Assembly: GCF_014640675.1 (NCBI RefSeq)
Contig: NZ_BMHK01000006.1
Location: 33,472 to 97,471, forward strand
Length of the DNA: 64,000 nt
Reading direction: 5' to 3'
Source of the DNA: Novosphingobium endophyticum
GTDB taxonomy: Bacteria; Pseudomonadota; Alphaproteobacteria; Sphingomonadales; Sphingomonadaceae
Each line of letters starts with the position of its first letter. The stretch's first letter is position 1. Below the pieces are notes generated by a model, which saw only the letters and a list, made by a program, of their open reading frames with translations, had not been told where the DNA came from and searched no databases. The position numbers and the translations under genes were made by a program. This document shows, in pieces, positions 42,384 through 50,439 of the stretch.

Positions 42384-44857
42384 CACTCACCCTCCGCCAG
42401 CTTGGCCACCGACAGGAATGCCTCGGGCGAAACGCGGATCGCCGCGCCGGTCGGGCAGGCGCGCACGCAGGAGGGGCCGCCGTCGATCCCGGCGCACATG
42501 TCGCACTTGATCGCCTGCTTGGGCTTTTCCGCTCCTTCCGCGTGCTTCTTGCGCCAGTCCTTGCTCGGCTCGCCCGGCCCCGGCCCCTTGCCGAGGAACA
42601 GCCAGGAGAGGATCGAGGGCTTCTTCGGCGGCACCGAGTCCATGCGGATCACGCCATAGGGGCAATTGCGCTGACAGTTGCCGCAGCCGATGCAGGTCTC
42701 GTCGATGAAGACCTCGCCGTCCGGCCCGCGCTGGATCGCGTTGGGCGGGCAGTCGGCCATGCAGTGCGGATGCTCGCAGTGGCGGCACGAGGTCGGCACA
42801 TGGAGGTGCGCGTAAGTCGTCCCCGCCTCGCGGTCGAGGCGCGAAAGCCCGTCGTGGCTGTCGGCGCAGGCCTTTTCGCAGTTGTCGCAGCCGACGCAGA
42901 GCGTCTCGTCGATCAGGAGCACGTCGGTCGCTTCGCCGATACCGTTGTCGACGAGGAACTGCGCGGTCTGCGAGTACATGTCGACGACACTGGAGAAGTT
43001 CTCCTTGCGCCCCTCGACAAAGGCATTGATCTCGCGCCGGCGCTCCATCTCCTCGAAGGCCTTGCGCCTCAGCTGCGGCTTGCGTTCGAGCAGGCGGACG
43101 AACGCCTCGCCGGGAAGGCGGATCACTTCGGACTTGATCGCCGCGCGCACCGTCGCCGAACGGCGCGAACCGTCGATGACGGCCATTTCGCCGACATAGG
43201 CTCCGGCGGCAAGGTAGCTGAGGAACACCGGCTTGCCGCCGATCTCGCGCTCGACGATCATCGAGCCCCGGCGGATGATGAAGATGTCGGCGCCTTCGTC
43301 GCCTTCCTTCATCAGGACTTCATTCGCGCGCAATTCCTGCACTTCGGCGCCATCGACCAGCTCGGCGACGTCCTCCCGCGTCAGCCCCGAGCCGAAAATC
43401 TGGAGAAGCTGGCGCTCGATCGAGATGCGGTTGACGACCTTGGCCGCAGCGGGCGCCGTCGCCATCATCTTGAGCGCCGCCGAGCGCGACAATTCGACGA
43501 CGATCAGGTCCTCCGCCGCCCGGATCGTGGCGCCGCGGCGGCGGCCCGAGATCAGGCCGACCTCGCCGAAGATCGAGCCCTGCGCGATCGGCACGGTGAT
43601 CGAGGGATCGTCCTTGTTGACCTCGACCGCCACCGAACCCTCGGCAATGGCGAAGAGCGAGGAGCCGATCTCATTACGCTCGAACACCGCCTCGCCCTTG
43701 CGAAAGGCAGCAACACCGGAATCGAGCATGAGTTCGCGGAGCTGCAGCGGCGAGATGTCGCGGAATATCTCGATGCGGCTACCCAGCAGCTCGAGCCATT
43801 CGTCGACACTGCGCGAACCGGGGAGCGCCGCGAACTTTTCGGCGAGGATCGGTTCGTCGGCGGGCTTGAGCCGGGTATTGCCGTTCAGGAACTCGACGAC
43901 GTCGTAGCCCTGGTTCATGCAGTGCTTGATGAGCGGATAGCCCGCCAGCGCGCCGATCACGTGGATGCCGGGCCGCGTCGTCTCGAAGACCGGGGAAAGC
44001 ACCGGGAAAGCCTCACGCTCGGGGCTGGTGAACGCGATCCCGCAGTCTTCCACGAACTTGCGCGGCGGCGCCGAGCCGGTTCGGGCGATGATGCGGTCGC
44101 AGCGGATCGTCTCCTGCCCGTCGCGCGTGTCGAGCACGAGCTGGCCGGGCCGCACTTCGGCCGGCGTCGTCTCGTTGCGCACGATCACGCGTCCCGCTGC
44201 CTGCGCCTCCGTCAGCAGCTTGACGTTGGCTTCCTTGGCGCGGGCAAACTCGGCGCCGCGATTGAGGATGGTGACGACATTGCCCTGTGCCGGATCGGCG
44301 GCGAGACCCAGCGCGTTCTCGATCCCCGCGTCGCCCGTGCCGACGACGGTGATATGCTCGTCGATGTATTCGGTGGGATCGTCGAGCTGGTACTGGATGT
44401 GCGGCAGGTCCGCGCCCTCGCAGCGCAGCTTGTTCGGATTGCCCTGCGTGCCGATGGCGAGGATCACCGCCTCGGCCTCGAGAGTGCCCCCGTCCTTCAG
44501 CGTCAGGACGAACGCGCCCTTCTCACCCTCGATCCTGGTGACCTCGGCATTGTAGCGCACGGTGATCGCGCCTGCGGCCGCCTGTTCCTCCCACGTGCCC
44601 AGCACCTGCTCGCGCTTGCCCGCATCGAAATCGAAGTCCGAACGCAGCACCAGCGAGGAAGGCGTCGCCATGACGTGCTTGCCCTTCTGGTACTTGAAGA
44701 TGGTGTCGGAAAGGTGATCGGTCTTTTCCAGCAGGACATGACTCATGCCCAGCCTGGCCGCCCGGCCCGCGGCGCTCAGCCCCGCCGGGCCGGAGCCAAC
44801 AATGGCAATGCGGACGCGATCCTTCACACCTTCCCCCTTGCCGTGCCAACCGATCAT
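42383..44857 (-). CDS. FAD oxidoreductase fused to two cNMP-binding domains and a 4x[4Fe-4S] ferredoxin
   Basis: 824 residues; a GTG at 44827 is an alternative start. Residues about 14-330 are an FAD/NAD(P) reductase module with IAIVGSGPAGLSAAG and a second site VVGTGDAGIENALG. No CxxC redox pair typical of thioredoxin reductase is seen. Two cyclic-nucleotide-binding domains follow (about 365-475 and 490-600), each with a complete phosphate-binding cassette: FGEVGLISGRRRGATI and VGEMAVIDGSRRSATV. The C-terminus (about 650-815) has sixteen cysteines in four C-x2-C type sets, as in DmsB-type subunits. It is cytoplasmic. It should pass electrons between NAD(P)H and the membrane cytochrome b under cAMP control (inference). 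It is the first gene of the leftward operon. Confidence 0.9.
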   Translation of the reverse strand: MIGWHGKGEGVKDRVRIAIVGSGPAGLSAAGRAARLGMSHVLLEKTDHLSDTIFKYQKGKHVMATPSSLVLRSDFDFDAGKREQVLGTWEEQAAAGAITVRYNAEVTRIEGEKGAFVLTLKDGGTLEAEAVILAIGTQGNPNKLRCEGADLPHIQYQLDDPTEYIDEHITVVGTGDAGIENALGLAADPAQGNVVTILNRGAEFARAKEANVKLLTEAQAAGRVIVRNETTPAEVRPGQLVLDTRDGQETIRCDRIIARTGSAPPRKFVEDCGIAFTSPEREAFPVLSPVFETTRPGIHVIGALAGYPLIKHCMNQGYDVVEFLNGNTRLKPADEPILAEKFAALPGSRSVDEWLELLGSRIEIFRDISPLQLRELMLDSGVAAFRKGEAVFERNEIGSSLFAIAEGSVAVEVNKDDPSITVPIAQGSIFGEVGLISGRRRGATIRAAEDLIVVELSRSAALKMMATAPAAAKVVNRISIERQLLQIFGSGLTREDVAELVDGAEVQELRANEVLMKEGDEGADIFIIRRGSMIVEREIGGKPVFLSYLAAGAYVGEMAVIDGSRRSATVRAAIKSEVIRLPGEAFVRLLERKPQLRRKAFEEMERRREINAFVEGRKENFSSVVDMYSQTAQFLVDNGIGEATDVLLIDETLCVGCDNCEKACADSHDGLSRLDREAGTTYAHLHVPTSCRHCEHPHCMADCPPNAIQRGPDGEVFIDETCIGCGNCQRNCPYGVIRMDSVPPKKPSILSWLFLGKGPGPGEPSKDWRKKHAEGAEKPKQAIKCDMCAGIDGGPSCVRACPTGAAIRVSPEAFLSVAKLAEGE

Positions 44858-44867
44858 TGCAAACAGG

Positions 44868-44881
44868 TGCGAAATTCCGCA
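44868..44881. promoter_or_regulatory. Inverted repeat in the divergent promoter region, weak CRP-type candidate
   Basis: TGCG-N6-CGCA lies 10 bases upstream of the oxidoreductase start and 67 bases upstream of the CcmI-like gene. The spacing matches GTGA-N6-TCAC but the arm sequence does not match the CRP consensus well. Weak evidence only. Confidence 0.2.
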
Positions 44882-44947
44882 TCTGCCCGGTCAAATTCAG
44901 CGGCCTGTCCCCTCAGCCGGCGGTACTGTAATGAATGGGAATTCGCG

Positions 44948-45871
44948 ATGACACAACTGAACGCGACAAGATTTCGACCGCAAAGGATCGCGCTGGTGAT
45001 CGCGGGCCTTGTCGCGGTCGGCGCGATCGGTACGGCGATACTGCGGCAGGATGGGGACGACGCGCCCAGCGAAGCTATAACGGCCGAGAGTGCCGGGATT
45101 GGCGACCTCGAAAAGGCAGCCAGGGAATCTCCCGAGGATTCCGGCACATGGCAGCGGCTGGGTCTGGCCTATTTCGAGGCCGGCCGCTTTGCCGATGCAG
45201 TGCGTGCCTACGACAAGGCCACGCAGCTTGCTCCCGGTTCTGCGCTGCTCTGGTCCGCGCTGGGCGAAGCGCGCGTCATGGCGAGCGAGCGCGATCCAAT
45301 GCCCGCAGAGGCCGCTGCAGCCTTCGAAAAGGCGGTGGCGATCGATCCGGCCGATCCGCGCGCGCGCTACTTCCTGGCCGTGAAACGCGATCTCGGCGGC
45401 GATCACCAGGGCGCGATCGACGATTGGCTGGCACTGCTCAAGGACACGCCCCCGGACGCTCCGTGGCGCGGCGATCTCATCCGCACGATCGAGCAGGTGG
45501 CGAAGATCCACAAGCTGGACGTGTCGGACCGGCTGGCCGAAGCAGGGGCGGCCGCACCCGCCTCGGCCTCGTCGACACCGCTCGCGGCACGGGCAATTCC
45601 CGGACCCAGCGCGGATGACCTTGCCAATGCCGCCGGCATTACGCCGGGCGAGCAGCGCGCCATGGCCGAAGGCATGGTAGCGCGGCTCGAGACCCGGCTC
45701 GAAGGCGATCCCTCCAACGTCGATGGCTGGATCATGCTGATGCGCAGCCGCAAGACGCTGGACCAGCCCGAAAAGGCGAGCAAGGCCCTCGCGGATGCCG
45801 TCGCCGCCAATCCCGGCAAGGCCGACTACCTGCGCCAGCAGGCGGCCGTCCTGGGCATCCGGCAGGACTGA
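44948..45871 (+). CDS. CcmI/CycH-like cytochrome c maturation TPR protein
   Basis: 307 residues from the ATG at 44948; the very long open frame starting at 42365 is the antisense of the oxidoreductase gene and only its end is real. One N-terminal transmembrane helix (RIALVIAGLVAVGAIGTAIL) is followed by TPR units (DSGTWQRLGLAYFEAGRFAD, APGSALLWSALGEARVM) and a C-terminal TPR pair ending LGIRQD. CcmI proteins hold apocytochrome c for heme ligation in the periplasm. The normal CcmI N-terminal half (two transmembrane helices, leucine-zipper loop) is missing, so it is only the TPR part or a CcmI-related chaperone. Its position beside the multiheme genes supports this role. Confidence 0.7.
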   Translation: MTQLNATRFRPQRIALVIAGLVAVGAIGTAILRQDGDDAPSEAITAESAGIGDLEKAARESPEDSGTWQRLGLAYFEAGRFADAVRAYDKATQLAPGSALLWSALGEARVMASERDPMPAEAAAAFEKAVAIDPADPRARYFLAVKRDLGGDHQGAIDDWLALLKDTPPDAPWRGDLIRTIEQVAKIHKLDVSDRLAEAGAAAPASASSTPLAARAIPGPSADDLANAAGITPGEQRAMAEGMVARLETRLEGDPSNVDGWIMLMRSRKTLDQPEKASKALADAVAANPGKADYLRQQAAVLGIRQD

Positions 45872-45910
45872 CGGAACTCGGCGCCGTATCTCGCCGACCA
45901 GCGATCGAGT

Positions 45911-46408
45911 TTACATCGTGGTCGTTTTGGCTTCCGGCAGGCCCTGCGTCTCGGCCTGCTGCTTGAGTTCCTCCTTGCGCGCCAGCATCTGTTCGCCCAG
46001 CGCGTCCAGATCGACGTCGGCCGCCCGCGCCTGCTGGAACATGTTGCCCTGCTGCTTCTCTTCTTCGCCGACGTGGTGCTCGATCTGCTCCTTCAGCACA
46101 TGGACCTTGGCGTCGTAAAACTCCTCGTTCTGATCATCGCCGGCGATCTCGTTTATCAGCACCTTTGCACCGTCATGCTCGACGTAGGCTTCGTTGAGCA
46201 TGTCCTCTTCGATCTTGCCGCGCAGCGCAGGGTAGAAGATTTCCTCCTCGATCATCGTGTGGATATTCAGTTCCTTGCAGATATCTTTAGCCAGCTTCGC
46301 CTTCGCATCCCTGCCGCTCGTTTTGCTGTATTTCTCGAACAGATCCTCCACCTTGCGGTGATCCTGGGCAAGGATATGAGTGGCGTCGGTATCACGTGCC
46401 TTTGTCAT
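45911..46408 (-). CDS. Hemerythrin HHE domain protein
   Basis: 165 residues from the ATG at 46408, with GGAGAACAG just before it; the open frame to 46531 is not needed. The four-helix HHE pattern is present: HRKVEDLFEKY, IHTMIEEEIFYPAL, EHDGAKVLINEI and EQIEHHVGEEEKQ. His and Glu residues in place could bind a di-iron centre for O2, NO or redox sensing. The C-terminus is a charged helix. It stands alone on its strand between the CcmI-like gene and a glycosyltransferase remnant. It may respond to oxygen or NO near the redox island, but this is a guess. Confidence 0.85.
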   Translation of the reverse strand: MTKARDTDATHILAQDHRKVEDLFEKYSKTSGRDAKAKLAKDICKELNIHTMIEEEIFYPALRGKIEEDMLNEAYVEHDGAKVLINEIAGDDQNEEFYDAKVHVLKEQIEHHVGEEEKQQGNMFQQARAADVDLDALGEQMLARKEELKQQAETQGLPEAKTTTM

Positions 46409-46537
46409 TGCTGTTCTCCAGTTTCCGGACTGTCTGGAGAACAGTCGTGATCGTCCCTTGGTTCCGCTGTTCCGCGTCTTGCCGCTACGGTTCGGCGCAT
46501 ATCGCGAAGCTCCGGTACCGCCGGCCGACACCGGCCC

Positions 46538-46987
46538 TCAGGCAAGCTGACGGACGAGTTCGAACAGGCGCTCACCCGCCGCATTCCATGACAGCCTGCC
46601 CGCGCGTTCCAGGCCGCGGCAGCGCAAGCGCCCGGCCAGGCCGGAATCGCCCAACACGGCCTCTATGGCTTGGCGATAGGCACGCGGATTGCCGGCATCG
46701 ACCAGGAGAGCGGCATCACGGCAGACTTCCGGCATGGCCCCTGCCCTTGCGGCGACGACCGGCGCGCCGCAGTGCATGGCCTCGACAGGCGGCAAGCCGA
46801 AACCCTCCGTCAGCGACGGAAACACGAACACGGCGGCCGACGCGTAAAGCGCGCGCAGTTCGGCGTCGGATACGACACCGGTGAAGACCGTTCCCGGAGG
46901 CGGGCTCCAGCCTGCCCGGCGATAGTTCACTTCGTCCGGCCCGCCTGCCACGACCAGCCTGATCGCCGCCTGACGCGGATGCGCCAT
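46538..46987 (-). pseudogene. Glycosyltransferase (GT4) C-terminal remnant
   Basis: The C-terminal half of a GT-B glycosyltransferase is clear: RLVVAGGPDEVNYRRAGW, VVSDAELRALYASAAVFVFP, and the donor motif EGFGLPPVEAMHCGAPVVAA. The N-terminal acceptor domain is absent. Upstream of about 46987 the frame continues to 47089, but that part is the antisense of an RTX gene and has no GT character. The gene therefore seems to have been cut by a rearrangement that placed the RTX gene next to it. About 145 of roughly 350-400 residues remain, so it is probably inactive. Confidence 0.75.
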
Positions 46988-47708
46988 GGCATCGAACGTG
47001 CCCGCGCCCGACGAACCTGTCGGGGACGAGACCGGCAGCTCCACCGGGGACGACACGAAGGATCGGCCGGACAGCGACGGCTCGAGCACGATGGAGAGCT
47101 TCGACGAAGCGGCACGCGCCTATGACAAGGCGTTCGCCGGAACCGCCGCCGGCGAGAAGATCCGCGGCACCAATGCCGCCGACAGGATCGACGGCCACGG
47201 CGGAAACGACACCCTGGTCGGCCGGGGCGGCGACGATGCCCTCTACGGAGGCCTCGGCGACGACAAGCTGCTCGGCGGCACCGGCAGCGATTTCCTCGAC
47301 GGCAGCAAGGGCGCCGACAAGCTCTACGGCGATTTCGGCATCGACAAGCTCTATGGCGATGCGGGAGATGACCTGCTCAAGGGCGGCGACGGCGACGACT
47401 GGATCGATGGCGGCAGCGGCAGCGACAGGCTCTATGGCGATGCCGGCGCGGACACCTTCGTCTTCGACATCGCCGATCTCGACGGCCTGGACACGATCTA
47501 TGACTTCAACGCTGCCGAAGGCGACCGCATCCTGGTGAAGGGGCTCGGCGCCAACAGCAACGCGAGCTTCGAGTTCGTAACCTCCGGATCGAACACGTAC
47601 CTTGAAATGCACGACGACGGCGGCGTGACGCAAATTGCCCGGATCAAGGGTGTTGGTGTCGACGATCTCGCCATGAGTTCGGCGGAACTTGGGCTGATCT
47701 GGGCCTGA
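46986..47708 (+). CDS. RTX-type (hemolysin-like) calcium-binding repeat protein
   Basis: 240 residues. At least seven nonapeptide-type repeats are seen between about residues 55 and 160, such as GHGGNDTLVGRGGDDALYG and GGDGDDWIDGGSGSDRLYG, matching GGxGxDxUx. They are followed by a DTFVFD-type segment (ADTFVFDIADLDGLDTIYDF) common in RTX C-termini. Such proteins bind Ca2+ and are secreted by type I systems, with the signal at the C-terminus. No transporter is near. The start is uncertain: ATG 46986 overlaps the glycosyltransferase remnant, ATG 47091 is an alternative, and neither has a strong ribosome binding site. An intrinsic terminator follows. Confidence 0.8.
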   Translation: MASNVPAPDEPVGDETGSSTGDDTKDRPDSDGSSTMESFDEAARAYDKAFAGTAAGEKIRGTNAADRIDGHGGNDTLVGRGGDDALYGGLGDDKLLGGTGSDFLDGSKGADKLYGDFGIDKLYGDAGDDLLKGGDGDDWIDGGSGSDRLYGDAGADTFVFDIADLDGLDTIYDFNAAEGDRILVKGLGANSNASFEFVTSGSNTYLEMHDDGGVTQIARIKGVGVDDLAMSSAELGLIWA

Positions 47709-48164
47709 CGCGGGGGGACTGGGCGGTAATCGGCGTGGCAGGACGGGGGCTGCGGACCCGGTAACCGCCCAGGATCAATGACACGGCAGGAAGGCCCCGG
47801 AACCGTCGGGGCCTTCTTTTTTTGCCTATGATCCCGATCAGGGCAATTCGCCGATCCTGCTCAAGATCGGACCGAGTGCCGAATATCTCATTACCAGTAC
47901 GTTTCCCATGAATGCGGCGCGCCGAACGAATGCATTGCCGCCAGGTGACGACGTGAGCACTTCGAATAGCTCCGATCCCGAGCGGCTTGATCGGACAAAA
48001 CGCCGATAATTTCGCACGGTTGGTCGTGCCCGACAACGCGCCCTGCCGGACGACAGGACAAGTTGAATGCGATCGATACGCCGAAAACCAGAACAGGGAC
48101 GCCGGCGCCTCGTGGTCGAGGCAGATGATTGAGTGGCAATGTTCAATTGGAAAGGACTGTTCCC
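47709..48164. other. Intergenic region between the two RTX genes
   Basis: 456 bases with no supportable gene. The only clear element is the intrinsic terminator at 47791-47823. The second half should hold the promoter of the downstream RTX gene, but no box can be named. Confidence 0.5.
47791..47823 (+). terminator. Rho-independent terminator after the first RTX gene
   Basis: Stem AAGGCCCCG / CGGGGCCTT with a 7-base loop, directly followed by C and a run of eight T. A textbook intrinsic terminator for rightward transcription. Confidence 0.9.
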
Positions 48165-48701
48165 ATGGCTCTTGTAACTGGCACCGACGGAGGCGACATT
48201 CTTGCCGGCACCTCCGATCCCGACGTGATCTTTTCGGGCGGCGCGCGCGATGTCGTGCAGGCCGGCGCGGGCGACGACGAAATCCACGGCGGCGCCAACG
48301 CCGACCGTCTCTACGGCGATGACGGCGACGACTACATTGAAGGTGATGCTTCCAACGACAAGATCTGGGGCGGCACCGGCAACGACACGCTCGATGGCGG
48401 CGCCCAGAACGACCGCGTCTATGGCGGCGACGGCAATGACGTGCTCTACGGCGACAATCCCAACGATGACAACGACAACGAAGGCTGGCAGGACGTATTC
48501 GTCTTCGACAACGACGACGGCACCGATAAAGTGTTCGATTTCGAAGCCGGCCTCGATACGGTCGAATTGACTGACGGTGGAACCTACACGCTGGCCTACT
48601 CGGGCAGCAATACCATCATGACGTACGGCAGCACGACCGTGACGTTTTACGACGAGCTCCTGAGCGACAGCGACATCAGCGGCGCGACCCTGGTCGTCTG
48701 A
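48165..48701 (+). CDS. Short RTX-type calcium-binding repeat protein
   Basis: 178 residues from the ATG at 48165, with GGAAAGGA at 48149-48156 as ribosome binding site. The sequence opens directly with MALVTGTDGGDILAG and continues with repeats (GAGDDEIHGGANADRLYG, GGTGNDTLDGGAQNDRVYG), then DVFVFDNDDGTDKVFDF. It is a paralogue of the RTX gene 450 bases upstream. It has no signal peptide and is a likely type I secretion substrate or extracellular Ca2+-binding surface protein. The C-terminus ends in hydrophobic ATLVV, as seen in type I secretion signals. Confidence 0.85.
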   Translation: MALVTGTDGGDILAGTSDPDVIFSGGARDVVQAGAGDDEIHGGANADRLYGDDGDDYIEGDASNDKIWGGTGNDTLDGGAQNDRVYGGDGNDVLYGDNPNDDNDNEGWQDVFVFDNDDGTDKVFDFEAGLDTVELTDGGTYTLAYSGSNTIMTYGSTTVTFYDELLSDSDISGATLVV

Positions 48702-48737
48702 TAGGGCCGCAGGCGCCTTATCGACAACACAGGAACG

Positions 48738-48766
48738 GGTTGGGGCGTCACAAGGGCGTCCCAACC
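48738..48766 (+). terminator. Hairpin after the second RTX gene
   Basis: GGTTGGGGCG and CGTCCCAACC pair (one G-T) around a 9-base loop, 37 bases after the stop. The T tract behind it is weak, so termination is likely but not certain. Confidence 0.5.
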
Positions 48767-48799
48767 GCCTTCTCTGGCGGCTGCGACAAGTCCGCCGGA

Positions 48800-49018
48800 T
48801 CAGAAAACCAGCGCGGCCAGTCCAATCCAAAGCCCAACGGATACCGTCAGGGACAAGGCAAGGCCGATCAGCGGCCAGCGGCCGTTTCGTCTGGCGAAGA
48901 CCATCTCAAGTTTCCGCGTCGACCGACGAGGCAGATCGCGTGCGCCCGGAAGAGTGCCGCACCGGACGCCGATGCCGGTTTGCACCACTGGGGCTTTGCC
49001 CGAGATCGAAGCAGTCAT
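48800..49018 (-). CDS. Small single-helix membrane protein, function unknown
   Basis: 72 residues from the ATG at 49018. A strong GGAGGA ribosome binding site at 49028-49033 decides this start over ATG 49078. The N-terminus is polar and basic. The C-terminus is one hydrophobic helix (PLIGLALSLTVSVGLWIGLA) ending ALVF, consistent with a tail-anchored inner-membrane protein. It lies between the second RTX gene and recA. No family is recognised. Confidence 0.5.
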   Translation of the reverse strand: MTASISGKAPVVQTGIGVRCGTLPGARDLPRRSTRKLEMVFARRNGRWPLIGLALSLTVSVGLWIGLAALVF

Positions 49019-49169
49019 CGCGAAACATCCTCCATCTGGGGCGTTGCATGTCGCGCACGTCACAGGTGCATCGAACACCTGATTTCGGCTTGCGCCAACA
49101 CCCGAATGAACCTGTTTCGCAATACCCGCGAATCCGTTCCCGGAAGCACTACAGACTTGGCTAAACGAA

Positions 49170-49189
49170 GAGGCCGGTTATCCGGCCTC
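49170..49189. terminator. Hairpin downstream of recA
   Basis: GAGGCCGG-TTAT-CCGGCCTC, a perfect 8-base stem with a 4-base loop, about 60 bases past the recA stop. T-rich tracts follow on both strands, so it may end recA transcripts (minus) and readthrough from the RTX side (plus). Confidence 0.65.
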
Positions 49190-49251
49190 CTGTTTACTTT
49201 CAATTATAGAGACAAAACATCAGAATAGGCATGAATACTTAAATACCCGGC

Positions 49252-50328
<1,077 letters not shown>

Positions 50329-50404
50329 ACCACTTCCCCTTTGCTACCGGCCTGACCGGAAAGGTCAACGTCGCAGGGGACTGTGTATCTCGTTTGTTCC
50401 CAGT

Positions 50405-50419
50405 GAACAAGAGGGGAAC
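50405..50419 (-). promoter_or_regulatory. LexA box of recA
   Basis: On the minus strand GTTC-N7-GTTC, the alphaproteobacterial SOS box, 77-91 bases before the recA start. An extra GTTC at 50396-50399 makes an overlapping palindrome GTTCCCAGTGAAC. SOS control of recA by LexA follows from this. Confidence 0.85.
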
Positions 50420-50439
50420 AACGGGAGTTTTCCCAAAAT

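Noticed and set aside
42383..44857. Simple thioredoxin reductase
   Set aside because: The redox CxxC of thioredoxin reductase is absent, and the chain carries cNMP and Fe-S domains.
42365..44947. Very long rightward open frame through the reductase gene
   Set aside because: It is antisense to the clear FAD/cNMP/ferredoxin gene. Only the segment from 44948 has protein character (CcmI-like).
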